Shown here: positions 16,844-24,676 of the stretch, piece by piece
Layout of the letters: each line of letters begins with the position of its first letter
Position numbering within the stretch: position 1 is the first letter of the stretch
Position numbers and translations under genes: made by a program
Notes under the pieces: model-generated
Told to the model about the DNA's origin: nothing
The model's database searches: none
What the model saw: only the letters and a program-made list of their open reading frames with translations
Source: Amycolatopsis regifaucium
Lineage (GTDB): Bacteria; Actinomycetota; Actinomycetes; Mycobacteriales; Pseudonocardiaceae
Direction of reading: 5' to 3'
NCBI RefSeq assembly: GCF_001613935.1
Contig: NZ_LQCI01000012.1
Coordinates: 310,001 to 374,000, forward strand
Length of the DNA stretch: 64,000 nt

Positions 16844-17586
16844 CGATCCCCGCCGACGTGCGCTCTTCGAGCGTCGAACTCCGCGACATCCACGTCTCCT
16901 TCGGCACCCTCGAGGTACTGAAAGGCGTGAACCTCAAGGTCGAGAAGGGCCGCACGACCTGCATCGTCGGCCCGTCCGGTTCCGGCAAGTCGACGCTGTT
17001 GCGCTGTGTGAACCGCCTGCAGGAGCCGGACTCCGGTGACCTGCTGCTCGGCGGCGAGAGCGTCATCTCCACCGACCCGGACGCGTTGCGCCAGCGGGTC
17101 GGGATGGTGTTCCAGCACTTCAACCTGTTCGGGCACCGCAGTGTGCTGGACAACATCACGCTGCCGCTGCGCAGTGTGCGGAAGCTCGGCAAGGCGGAAG
17201 CGGCCGAGATCGCGCACGCCCGCCTCGCCGAAGTCGGCCTCGCCGACAAGGCGCCGTACCGGCCGAGTGCGCTTTCGGGCGGCCAGCAGCAGCGGGTCGC
17301 GATCGCGCGGGCGCTCGCGATGGAGCCCGAGGTCATGCTGTTCGACGAGGCGACCAGCGCGCTCGACCCGGAGCTGGTCAAGGGCGTCCTCGACCTCATG
17401 GCGGGGCTGGCCGAGCGCGGGCTGACCCTGCTCGTGGTCACCCACGAGATGGGCTTCGCGCGCAGCGTCGCCGACGAGGTCGCGTTCATGGACGCCGGGA
17501 AGATCGTCGAACATGACGCTCCGGATGCGATCTTCGACTCTCCGCGCAGCGAACGGTTGCAGCGGTTCCTGTCACAGGTGCTTTGA
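16840..17586 (+). CDS. Polar amino-acid ABC transporter ATP-binding protein
   Basis: 248 aa. All nucleotide-binding motifs are intact: Walker A GPSGSGKST, Q-loop MVFQHFNLF, signature LSGGQQQRVAIARAL, Walker B VMLFDEATSALDPE and the H-switch VVTHEM. It belongs to the GlnQ/HisP subfamily that powers amino-acid uptake. It is the last gene of a five-gene operon: three binding proteins, one permease and one ATPase. Confidence 0.92.
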   Translation: MTIPADVRSSSVELRDIHVSFGTLEVLKGVNLKVEKGRTTCIVGPSGSGKSTLLRCVNRLQEPDSGDLLLGGESVISTDPDALRQRVGMVFQHFNLFGHRSVLDNITLPLRSVRKLGKAEAAEIAHARLAEVGLADKAPYRPSALSGGQQQRVAIARALAMEPEVMLFDEATSALDPELVKGVLDLMAGLAERGLTLLVVTHEMGFARSVADEVAFMDAGKIVEHDAPDAIFDSPRSERLQRFLSQVL

Positions 17587-17600
17587 CGACGGCGACTCGT

Positions 17601-17606
17601 TAACCT
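17601..17606 (+). promoter_or_regulatory. Leaderless -10 box TAACCT for the MOSC gene
   Basis: TAACCT ends 6 nt before ATG 17613. The gap to the transporter stop is only 26 nt. Confidence 0.45.
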
Positions 17607-17612
17607 GCGGCT

Positions 17613-18422
17613 ATGGCGAGAGTGGCGAGGTTGGTCTATTACCCGGTCAAGGGCTGCGCGGGGACGTCGGTCGACACGGCCGACGTCACCCCGGCGGGTC
17701 TCCAGTTCGACCGTGCCTGGATGGTCGTGTCACCGGAAGGCGAGTTCCGCAGCCAGCGGAAGCATCCGGTGATGGCGTCGATCCGGGCGGACGTCCTGGA
17801 CGGCGGCGCCCGCCTGCGGCTCGCCGCTCCCGGCGTCGAAGACCTGCTGGTCGAGACGGTCACGGACGGGCCGCGGCAGCCGGCGTCGACGTTCACCTGG
17901 CAGGGCAAGGGCGTCCACCAGGGTGCCGAGGCCGCCGACTGGTTCTCGGAGGTCCTCGGCCTTCCGTCGGTGTTCGTCGGGCTCGCGCCCGAGCACGAGC
18001 GCGTCACCAACGGTGAGATCCCGGGCACCGCCGCGTTCGCCGACGCGCACGCGATCCTGCTGACGTCGGAGTCCTCTTTGGACGGTCTGAACGAGCGGAT
18101 CGCGTCGCGTGGTGCCGAGGCCGTGCCGATGGACCGGTTCCGGCCCAACATCGTCGTCGCGGGCTGGCCGGAGCCGCATCGAGAGGACGAAGTCCGCTCG
18201 CTCAGCGTGGGCGGTGTGGAGCTGGGCTACGCCAAGGTCTGCATCCGGTGCACGGTGCCGATGGTCGACCAGGAGACCGGCCGGAAGGCGGGGCCCGAAC
18301 CGATCCGGTCGCTCGCGGACTACCGCCGCGAGCCCGAGGGCGGCGTGTCGTTCGGGATCAAGATGGCGGTGACCCGGCCGGGTCAGCTCGCCGTCGGCGA
18401 CGAGGTGATCGTGCACTCCTGA
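17613..18422 (+). CDS. MOSC-domain protein (YcbX/MOCS1-C type)
   Basis: 269 aa. The N-terminal MOSC beta-barrel domain (ARLVYYPVKGCAGTSVDTAD, then GLQFDRAWMVV) is followed by the MOSC domain with the conserved cysteine region YAKVCIRCTVPMVDQ. Family members bind a molybdenum cofactor and reduce N-hydroxylated compounds, or transfer sulfur. No ferredoxin domain is fused, so an external electron donor would be needed. Its last 40 nt overlap the convergent SAM hydrolase gene. Confidence 0.85.
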   Translation: MARVARLVYYPVKGCAGTSVDTADVTPAGLQFDRAWMVVSPEGEFRSQRKHPVMASIRADVLDGGARLRLAAPGVEDLLVETVTDGPRQPASTFTWQGKGVHQGAEAADWFSEVLGLPSVFVGLAPEHERVTNGEIPGTAAFADAHAILLTSESSLDGLNERIASRGAEAVPMDRFRPNIVVAGWPEPHREDEVRSLSVGGVELGYAKVCIRCTVPMVDQETGRKAGPEPIRSLADYRREPEGGVSFGIKMAVTRPGQLAVGDEVIVHS

Positions 18423-19189
18423 CCGGGCCCGAGTCCGAGCACCGACGCGGCCGAGCCGCCGTTCACCGCGACCGCGAGCCGTCCGGCCGAATCGGTGTAG
18501 AGCACGTTCTCGCCCGGCGGCACCGTGCCGAAGGTGTCGCCGACGAGCGCTTTCACCAGCACGCGGGCGCTGCTGACCGAGACCGGGCCGGAGAGTCCGG
18601 CCAGTTCGAGGTCGGCTGGGCTCGCGGCCAGCTGGACGTTGCCGAAGTGGTCGACCGTGAGCACTTCGGCGACCAGCTTGCCGGGGAACACCGCGACGAA
18701 CGGATCCGGCAGCCGCACGAGGTCGGCTACGGGCGGCCCGAACTCCTCGGGGGCGACGCCGAGCGCGAGATGCGCCGCCGCGGGAGCGAAGAGGTCGCGT
18801 CCGTGGAAGGTCGACGACGTGACCGGAAGGCGGTATTCCGGGGCGGTCAATTCGTAGGCCGCTTTCACTCCGCCGAGTGCTTCGGCCGCCGGGAGGAGAA
18901 GTCCGTTGTCCGGGCCGACGAGGATTCCGCGCCCGGCGACGACCACGACGCCGCGTCGCGCGGTGCCGACTCCGGGGTCGACGACGGCGAGATGCACCGC
19001 GTCCGGAAGGAAGGGCGCGGTCTGCGCCAGCACCTCGGCGCCGGTCCTGACCTGCTGCGGAGGGATCTCGTGGCTCACGTCGATGAGTCTCGCCGAGGGT
19101 GCGATCCGCGCGATCACACCGTGGCAAGCGGCCACGAAACCGTCGCTCAAGCCGTAGTCGGTCGTGAAGGAGACGCAGTGGATCGGCAT
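18383..19189 (-). CDS. S-adenosyl-L-methionine hydroxide adenosyltransferase (DUF62)
   Basis: 268 aa. It belongs to the DUF62/fluorinase superfamily: FTTDYGLSDGFVAACHG at the N-terminus, AVVDPGVGTARRG with the Asp and Arg of the hydroxide-activating triad, GPDNGLLLPAAE, and STFHGRDLFAPAAA with the triad His. The C-terminal domain has VDHFGNVQL. These enzymes hydrolyse SAM to adenosine and methionine. The fluorinase-specific insertion is not seen, so halogenation is unlikely. It is divergent from purC, so adenosine release sits next to purine biosynthesis, though that may be chance. Confidence 0.9.
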   Translation of the reverse strand: MPIHCVSFTTDYGLSDGFVAACHGVIARIAPSARLIDVSHEIPPQQVRTGAEVLAQTAPFLPDAVHLAVVDPGVGTARRGVVVVAGRGILVGPDNGLLLPAAEALGGVKAAYELTAPEYRLPVTSSTFHGRDLFAPAAAHLALGVAPEEFGPPVADLVRLPDPFVAVFPGKLVAEVLTVDHFGNVQLAASPADLELAGLSGPVSVSSARVLVKALVGDTFGTVPPGENVLYTDSAGRLAVAVNGGSAASVLGLGPGQECTITSSPTAS

Positions 19190-19212
19190 GATCAGCCAAC
19201 ATCCTTGATCGC

Positions 19213-19218
19213 TAGGGT
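19213..19218 (+). promoter_or_regulatory. Leaderless -10 box TAGGGT for purC
   Basis: TAGGGT ends 6 nt before GTG 19225. There is no ribosome site between them. Confidence 0.45.
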
Positions 19219-19224
19219 GCAGCC

Positions 19225-20106
19225 GTGACGACGCTCGAATACCCGAAGATCGCCGCCGGCAAGGTCCGTGAGCTTTACGCCGTCGATGACGAGCATCTGC
19301 TGCTCGTCACTTCCGACAGGATCTCCGCCTACGACGTCATCTTCAACACGCCCATCCCCGACAAGGGGCGGGTGCTCACCGCGATGAGCGTGTTCTGGTT
19401 CTCCCAGCTCTCCGATGTCCTTCCCAACCACCTTGTCTCCTACGACGACGAACGCATCCCCGCCGAGGTCCGCGGCCGCGCGCTGCTGGTGCGGCGGCTG
19501 GCGATGCTGCCGGTCGAAGCCGTGGCCCGCGGCTACCTCACCGGTACCGGCCTCGCCGATTATCGCGCGCACGGCTCGGTCTGTGGCGTCGAACTTCCTC
19601 CCGGCCTGACCGAATCCTCCCGGCTCCCCGAGCCCATTTTCACCCCCGCGACCAAGGCCGATCACGGCTCGCACGACGAAAACATCACCTTTTCCGATGT
19701 CGTCGGGCAATTCGGCCGCAAACGGGCGGAAGAAGTCCGCGAAGCGACGCTGGCGGTCTATCGCCGAGGCGCGGAATTCGCCGCCGAACGCGGCATCCTG
19801 CTCGCCGACACGAAGCTGGAGTTCGGCGTCGACCGCGAGGGGAACCTCGTCCTCGCCGACGAGGTCCTCACCCCGGATTCGTCCCGCTACTGGCCGGCCG
19901 GGGGCTGGGCACCGGGCAGTCCGCGGCCGTCGTTCGACAAGCAGCCGCTGCGTGACTGGCTCACCGGTCCCGCGTCCGGCTGGCATCGCAAGAACAGACC
20001 GGAGCCGCCGCCGTTGCCCGCTGAGATCGTCGCCGCCACCCGGGCGAGGTACATCGACGCGTATGAGCGCATCACCGGGTGTTCGCTGGACGATTGGCCC
20101 GCCTGA
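19225..20106 (+). CDS. purC: Phosphoribosylaminoimidazole-succinocarboxamide synthase (SAICAR synthetase)
   Basis: 293 aa from GTG 19225. Characteristic blocks are [20 protein letters not shown] and RISAYDVIF at the N-terminus (ATP and CAIR binding), [25 protein letters not shown] and [11 protein letters not shown]. It joins CAIR and aspartate with ATP hydrolysis, the step before purB acts. It is transcribed alone, divergent from the SAM hydrolase, from a leaderless-type promoter. Confidence 0.95.
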   Translation: MTTLEYPKIAAGKVRELYAVDDEHLLLVTSDRISAYDVIFNTPIPDKGRVLTAMSVFWFSQLSDVLPNHLVSYDDERIPAEVRGRALLVRRLAMLPVEAVARGYLTGTGLADYRAHGSVCGVELPPGLTESSRLPEPIFTPATKADHGSHDENITFSDVVGQFGRKRAEEVREATLAVYRRGAEFAAERGILLADTKLEFGVDREGNLVLADEVLTPDSSRYWPAGGWAPGSPRPSFDKQPLRDWLTGPASGWHRKNRPEPPPLPAEIVAATRARYIDAYERITGCSLDDWPA

Positions 20107-20201
20107 TTCCCCCGGCCGAGTGAACGGACCGGTCAATCCTCGTATGGCTGACCTGCGGCGTTTACTCGGTCGTCAGTCCGGCGCAAGGCCGGTCTGGCCC
20201 A

Positions 20202-20912
20202 ATGGGCATCGTGGACGCACATTTGCTGGTTTCCCTGTCCGGTGTGACCACCCGGACGTTGCACCGCTGTGCCGACCTCGCGGCCGAACTCGACCGGCGC
20301 AAGGTCCCGTTGTCCGTGCTCTATGCCGCTCGTACCGGCGAGGGCCCGGTGACCGAGTGGGTACGGACCCGCCGCGCTCGTGGCGACTCCGTCCTCCTGC
20401 ACGGTTACGACCACCGGATCCCGCCCACCCATCGCGCCGTCTACCTGGGCAAACGCGCCGAGTTCGCGGCGCTTCCCGCGCACGAGGCGCGGCTGCGGCT
20501 GATCGCGGCGAAGGCGGCGCTCGACGCCAACGGCATGGCCGTCGACGGATTCGCGCCACCGCGCTGGATCGGGTCGGAGGGCACCGTGCAGGCCCTGCGC
20601 GAGCACGGGTTCACGCTGTGTGCGGACCTGGTCTCGGTGCGGGATCTGGTGTCCGGCCAGGTCCAGCGCGCCAGGGTGCAGGAGTTCGGCGGGCCGTCGC
20701 AGCGGACGGAGACCGTCCGGTGCTTCGCGCTGGTGCTGGCCGCCGCCAGGGCCGCACGACGCGGTGGGCTGGTGCGGCTCGGCATCGACGCCGCCGACCT
20801 CGCCCGCCCGGGACTGCGGCAGGCGTTCCTCGACGCCGTCGACGTCTCGCTGGAGAATCGCGCGTTCGGGACCACCTACGGGTCGCTCCGGCGCCCGCGT
20901 TCAGTCCTCTAG
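20202..20912 (+). CDS. DUF2334/polysaccharide-deacetylase-fold protein
   Basis: 236 aa from ATG 20202; an in-frame GTG at 20211 is possible. The layout resembles the DUF2334 branch of the NodB-like carbohydrate esterase fold: an N-terminal VDAHLLVSLSG strand, LLHGYDHRI as the metal-binding His-x-x-Asp-His type motif, and GFAPPRWIGSEGTVQALREH. There is no signal peptide, so a cytosolic or lipid-linked substrate would be expected. Its final codons and stop lie inside a palindrome-family element (GTTCAGTCCTCTAG). Confidence 0.7.
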   Translation: MGIVDAHLLVSLSGVTTRTLHRCADLAAELDRRKVPLSVLYAARTGEGPVTEWVRTRRARGDSVLLHGYDHRIPPTHRAVYLGKRAEFAALPAHEARLRLIAAKAALDANGMAVDGFAPPRWIGSEGTVQALREHGFTLCADLVSVRDLVSGQVQRARVQEFGGPSQRTETVRCFALVLAAARAARRGGLVRLGIDAADLARPGLRQAFLDAVDVSLENRAFGTTYGSLRRPRSVL

Positions 20913-20930
20913 ATGCGGTAGTTGCGCGCG
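20899..20930. repeat. Half-copy of the GTCCTCT palindrome family
   Basis: GCGTTCAGTCCTCTAGATGC, then GGTAGTTGCG, matches the left half of the 51020 element but has no long opposite arm; only a short GCGCGCGC-type hairpin follows. It supplies the stop codon of the gene ending at 20912. Confidence 0.55.
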
Positions 20931-20952
20931 CAAGTATCACGCGTCACTGCAC

Positions 20953-20958
20953 TAGATT
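20953..20958 (+). promoter_or_regulatory. Leaderless -10 box TAGATT for the TetR gene
   Basis: TAGATT ends 6 nt before ATG 20965. The preceding TGCACTAG resembles the half-site seen at 4842. Confidence 0.45.
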
Positions 20959-20964
20959 GACGGG

Positions 20965-21699
20965 ATGACCGACGACGCACCGGAAACGTTGATGCGGCTC
21001 TGGCGGCGATCGGAGCGTCCGACGCGCGGACGGCCGTCGGTGCTCGACATCGACAGCGTCGTGGCGGCCGCGGTGGCGCTCGCCGATCGCGAAGGCGTCG
21101 CGAACGTGACGCTGGCGAACGTGGCGAAGGAGCTGGGCGTCACCAAGATGTCGCTCTACCGCCACATCGGCTCGAAGCCGGAGCTGCTGGAGCTGATGGC
21201 CGACGTCGCCATCGGCGACCCACCGGAGCTGGAGTCCACCGGTGACTGGCGGGCCGGGCTGACGACGTTGGCCGAGGCCAACCGCGAAGTGCTGATGAGT
21301 CACCCGTGGCTGGTCGAGCTGCCGCTTTCCGGTCCGCCCGCCGGCCCACACGCCGTGGCCTGGATGGACGCGATCCTGCGCACGCTGCGCGACACCGGTC
21401 TCGACTGGGGCACCAAGGGCGGGATCCTGCTCTTGGTCGGTGGCTACGTCCGCCTCGCGTGCGCACAGGCCATCCAGCTCGCCGAGGGCCGGAAGCACAG
21501 CGGGTTGAGCCAGGCACAGGCCGAGCAGGCCTACGGCAAGGGGCTCGCGGAGCTGATCGACGCGGAGCGTTTCCCCGACGCGGCGGGCTTCCTGGCCTTC
21601 GGCTTCGGCGTGGAACCCGAACAGGCCGACGACCACGACTTCGCCTTCGGCCTCAATGTCGTTCTCAACGGCGTAGCCGCCCTCATCGACGCTCACTGA
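20965..21699 (+). CDS. TetR-family regulator (TetR C-terminal type)
   Basis: 244 aa. An unusual ~25-residue N-terminal extension (RLWRRSERPTRGRPS) precedes the DNA-binding domain (VVAAAVALADREGVANVTLA, then ELGVTKMSLYRHIGSKPELL). The C-terminal ~150 residues are helical, with the LMSHPWLVELPLSGPP block typical of the TetR C-terminal effector domain. It is followed by a DUF418 membrane protein whose promoter carries an imperfect dyad, a likely target. Confidence 0.85.
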   Translation: MTDDAPETLMRLWRRSERPTRGRPSVLDIDSVVAAAVALADREGVANVTLANVAKELGVTKMSLYRHIGSKPELLELMADVAIGDPPELESTGDWRAGLTTLAEANREVLMSHPWLVELPLSGPPAGPHAVAWMDAILRTLRDTGLDWGTKGGILLLVGGYVRLACAQAIQLAEGRKHSGLSQAQAEQAYGKGLAELIDAERFPDAAGFLAFGFGVEPEQADDHDFAFGLNVVLNGVAALIDAH

Positions 21700-21738
21700 G
21701 CAACTCCTGCTCCAGAGTTAGTATCCGTCGGACATTAT

Positions 21739-21759
21739 TTAGTGTACGTTGGACACGAA
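21739..21759. promoter_or_regulatory. Operator-like dyad upstream of the DUF418 gene
   Basis: TTAGTGTAC-GTT-GGACACGAA is an inverted repeat with 7 of 9 arm positions matching. It lies 40 nt after the TetR stop and 27 nt before GTG 21787, overlapping the probable promoter. Confidence 0.55.
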
Positions 21760-21786
21760 TTACTTCCGGAGACTGAGGGGCAAGTC

Positions 21787-23007
21787 GTGTCGAGCACAAT
21801 CCGAACCACACCAGCGCGTCCAGGAACGATCACGTCAGTGCCGACCAGTGAGCGAGTGCTGGCACCGGATCTGGCCAGGGGTTTCGCGCTGCTGCTTGTC
21901 GCGCTGGCGCATACCGCGAGCATCTTTCTCGGGAACACGCCGGGAGTCGACCAGACGCCGGAGGGCCTGGAACGCCCTTACTTCGTGGTGTTGTTCGTGT
22001 TCGTGCACGCGTGCGCGCTGCCGCTGTTCGGCATGATGCTCGGCTACGGGATGGTGCAGTTCGCCAACCGGCAGCAGGGACTGGGACAGCCGTGGGCGAG
22101 CACGCGTGGCGTGTTGCTCCGACGGCACGCGTGGCTACTGGTCTTCGGCGCTGTCGACGGGGTGCTGTTCTTCTCCGGTGACGTGCTCGGCGCGTATGGC
22201 GTCATCGGCGTGGTGTTCACCCTGCTGCTCCTGCGGCGCGGCCCGGGCTTCTATCGCATTCCGTTGCTGTACCTGGGTTTCGGCTTCTGCTACCTCGCCG
22301 TGCTGAGGTATCTGGTGAGCACCGGCAACACCGCGGGTGGGGCGCCGGTCCCGTCCAGTGAGGATCCGTCCTCGCTCGCGCCGACCTACGGCGACGCCGT
22401 GCGCGAGCGTCTGACGGAATGGCCGGTCACCACGGCGGTTCTGCTGTCGTCGATCCTCTTCGTCTGGGTCGGCGCGTGGGCCGCGAAGAAACGCGTCCTG
22501 GAGGAGCCGGAAAAGAACCGGAAGCTTCTGTGGACCGGGATGCTCGGCGGCTTCGGCATCGCCATCGCGGCCGCCCTGCCGATGGGCCTCTTCGCCGGCG
22601 ACTATCTCCAGCTCGACGCCGAGACCGCCGCGCTCGCCAAGTCGATGTACGAGGGAGCCGGTTTGTTCGGCGCGATCGGCTACCTCAGCCTGTTCGGCCT
22701 CATCGGCATGGCGCTCGACCGGAAGCGGGCGGCCGCCGACCGCGGCGTGGTCGTCACCGCGATCTCCGCACTCGGACAACGCACACTGAGCGCCTACCTG
22801 TTCCAGTCGGTGGCCTGGCTGATCCTCGCGCCCCCGTTCATGCTCGGCCTCGGCGGCCAAGCCGAGAACCCGACGTTCGTGGCGGCGGCCTGCGGACTCG
22901 GCGTGTGGCTGCTGTCGGTCGTCGTCGCGTACCTGATGCACCGCAAGTCCTATCGCGGCCCGGCGGAGATCCTGGTGCGCAAACTCGCCTACCGACCGAC
23001 CCGCTAG
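21787..23007 (+). CDS. DUF418-family integral membrane protein
   Basis: 406 aa from GTG 21787, preceded by GAGGGGC; an in-frame start at 21742 would include the operator and is rejected. The N-terminal APDLARGFALLLVALAHT is typical of DUF418 and related acyltransferase-like membrane proteins. About nine to ten membrane segments follow, and the C-terminal part has the DUF418 block TLSAYLFQSVAWLIL. Function is not established for the family; export or modification of small molecules has been suggested. The upstream TetR and dyad suggest inducible expression. Its stop overlaps the convergent hydrolase stop. Confidence 0.85.
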   Translation: MSSTIRTTPARPGTITSVPTSERVLAPDLARGFALLLVALAHTASIFLGNTPGVDQTPEGLERPYFVVLFVFVHACALPLFGMMLGYGMVQFANRQQGLGQPWASTRGVLLRRHAWLLVFGAVDGVLFFSGDVLGAYGVIGVVFTLLLLRRGPGFYRIPLLYLGFGFCYLAVLRYLVSTGNTAGGAPVPSSEDPSSLAPTYGDAVRERLTEWPVTTAVLLSSILFVWVGAWAAKKRVLEEPEKNRKLLWTGMLGGFGIAIAAALPMGLFAGDYLQLDAETAALAKSMYEGAGLFGAIGYLSLFGLIGMALDRKRAAADRGVVVTAISALGQRTLSAYLFQSVAWLILAPPFMLGLGGQAENPTFVAAACGLGVWLLSVVVAYLMHRKSYRGPAEILVRKLAYRPTR

Positions 23008-23639
23008 AGCTTCACGGGCTCGCCCCGGTCGAGGACCTTCACCTCGGTGCCTTCCGGGGCGAGGTTGGCGAACAGGCCGTAGTGCATCTGCGGCCGCGCG
23101 AGCACGGCTTCGTGGATCGGCACGGCGAGCCGCGGGGAGACCGCGCGCAGGTAGTCCACGGCTTCGCCCGCCTTGAGCCACGGGGCACCGGTGGGCAGGC
23201 CGAGGATGTCGATCTTCTGCTCCGGCACGAAGAACGAGTCGCCGGGGTGGTAGAACGCGCCGTGGTCGACGAGGTAGCCGACGTTCGGGATCACCGGGAT
23301 CTCGTCGTGGATCACGGCGTGCTCGCCACCGACGACGTTGATGCCGCTGGACCCGATGCCGAAGGCGTCGCCGGGGTTCGCGACCTGGAATTCCGCGCCG
23401 AGCTTCTCCGCGGCTTCGGCCGAGCCCGGGTCCACGATCAGCCGGGCGCCGGGATTCGCCTCCAGCAGCGCGGGCAGCCGGTCGGCGTCGAGATGGTCGA
23501 AATGCTGGTGGGTGATCAGGACGGCGTCCAGCTCACGCTCGCCCTCGAAACCCGCCGAAAAGGCACCGGGGTCGATCAGGATCCGTGCGCCCTCGGTCTC
23601 CAGCAGTACGCAAGCGTGTCCAAAATGGACAATACGCAT
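23004..23639 (-). CDS. MBL-fold metal-dependent hydrolase (UlaG/YtkL-like)
   Basis: 211 aa from ATG 23639, which has AAGGAGA 5 nt upstream; the 19-codon upstream extension is rejected. The zinc-binding motif THQHFDHLD is near residue 60, with GGEHAVIH, YHPGDSFF and IHEAV as later metal or substrate ligands. N-terminal MRIVHFGHACVLLE is typical of this hydrolase branch. It lies downstream of an ArsR-type regulator on the same strand (31 nt gap) and is probably co-transcribed. The substrate is unknown. Confidence 0.85.
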   Translation of the reverse strand: MRIVHFGHACVLLETEGARILIDPGAFSAGFEGERELDAVLITHQHFDHLDADRLPALLEANPGARLIVDPGSAEAAEKLGAEFQVANPGDAFGIGSSGINVVGGEHAVIHDEIPVIPNVGYLVDHGAFYHPGDSFFVPEQKIDILGLPTGAPWLKAGEAVDYLRAVSPRLAVPIHEAVLARPQMHYGLFANLAPEGTEVKVLDRGEPVKL

Positions 23640-23670
23640 GGTTTCTCCTTCACGGTCGGTCAATTCCAGC

Positions 23671-24615
23671 CTATGCCCGTAGCAGGGCGTCGCCAAGTTC
23701 CGTGCGGAGGTAGCGGACTTCGCGCCCTCGGCGCCGGGTGTCGAGCAGCCCCGCCGCGCGCATCGCGGTCAGATGCTGTGAGACCGTCGGTGCCGAGAAG
23801 CTCAGTCTTCGCGCCAACTCGGTGGTACTCGCGGGCTCGTTGAGTGTCGTGAGCAGGGCGGCCTTGGTGCGGCCGAGCACTCCGGCGAGCGCGTCGGACG
23901 GGCGTTCGGGGTCCGACCACAGCTCGGCCACGCCGCGAGCCGGGTACAGCAGCGAAGGCTGCCACGGCTCCATCGTGATCACGCCGACCGACGGCCACGC
24001 GAAGACGCCGGGGATCAGCAACAGCCCGCGTCGATCGAGGTGAACCCGGCCGCGTTCTTTCATCTCGATCACCAGGACGTCGTCGACGAGCCGCACCCGC
24101 GGGTGAATGTCCTCCAGCACCAGCGCGATCCCGCCGTCGGCCAACCGTCGCGAACGTTCCTCGATGTCGGCGACGAGGAACCGGCGCATCCGCGGCCAGT
24201 GCGGTTCGACCAGTTCGGTCCAGGCGATCTCCATCTGCTCGGCGAGCAGATCCCTGGCCTCGGCCGGGTCTTCGGGGAGGCCGCTCAGCTCGGCGTCTAC
24301 TTTGGACAATTCACGGGCGACCTGTTCCGGTGCGGTGCGGCGGATTTCGGTGAGTTGGGCGGACGCGGTGGTCTCGGGGCCGCTCGGTGGCGGGCTGAGG
24401 AAATCGGTGATGTAGTGCCGCGCGCTCATCACCTTGGCGAAGTCGCCGATGGGCAGCTCCGGCAGTTTCGCGGCGGCCCCGCGCAGCCAGGGCAGATGAC
24501 TCGGATGCCCGCGCCGTCCGAGCAGGGTCTGCATCGCGCCCATGGTCTCGTCGAGCGGGGAGATGCCGAACCGGACGCGGTTGGCGCTCCCGGTGGTCAG
24601 GATCAGCTCGATCAT
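23671..24615 (-). CDS. ArsR-type regulator with an N-terminal DUF5937-like domain
   Basis: 314 aa from ATG 24615. The C-terminal ~75 residues are an ArsR winged helix (ALLTTLNEPASTTELARRLS, then SAPTVSQHLTAMRAAGLLDT). No Cys metal site is seen near the recognition helix. The ~230-residue N-terminal part (FGISPLDETMGAMQTLLG at its start) is the DUF5937-type domain often joined to such helices. A perfect dyad overlaps its leaderless promoter, so it is likely autoregulated and also controls the divergent MFS gene. Confidence 0.8.
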   Translation of the reverse strand: MIELILTTGSANRVRFGISPLDETMGAMQTLLGRRGHPSHLPWLRGAAAKLPELPIGDFAKVMSARHYITDFLSPPPSGPETTASAQLTEIRRTAPEQVARELSKVDAELSGLPEDPAEARDLLAEQMEIAWTELVEPHWPRMRRFLVADIEERSRRLADGGIALVLEDIHPRVRLVDDVLVIEMKERGRVHLDRRGLLLIPGVFAWPSVGVITMEPWQPSLLYPARGVAELWSDPERPSDALAGVLGRTKAALLTTLNEPASTTELARRLSFSAPTVSQHLTAMRAAGLLDTRRRGREVRYLRTELGDALLRA

Positions 24616-24617
24616 CG

Positions 24618-24637
24618 GATTAGGCTATGCCCTAATC
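24618..24637. promoter_or_regulatory. Perfect dyad GATTAGG-CTATGC-CCTAATC, probable operator
   Basis: 7-bp arms match perfectly around a 6-bp spacer. It begins 3 nt upstream of the regulator start and lies 40 nt from the divergent MFS start. On the minus strand it contains TAGCCT (24622-24627), the -10 box of the regulator, ending 6 nt before its ATG. A bound repressor would directly cover the promoter. Confidence 0.7.
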
Positions 24638-24676
24638 AGTAGTCCTCGCCAGGATGCTTTCGGCAGTGTTCGCGGT

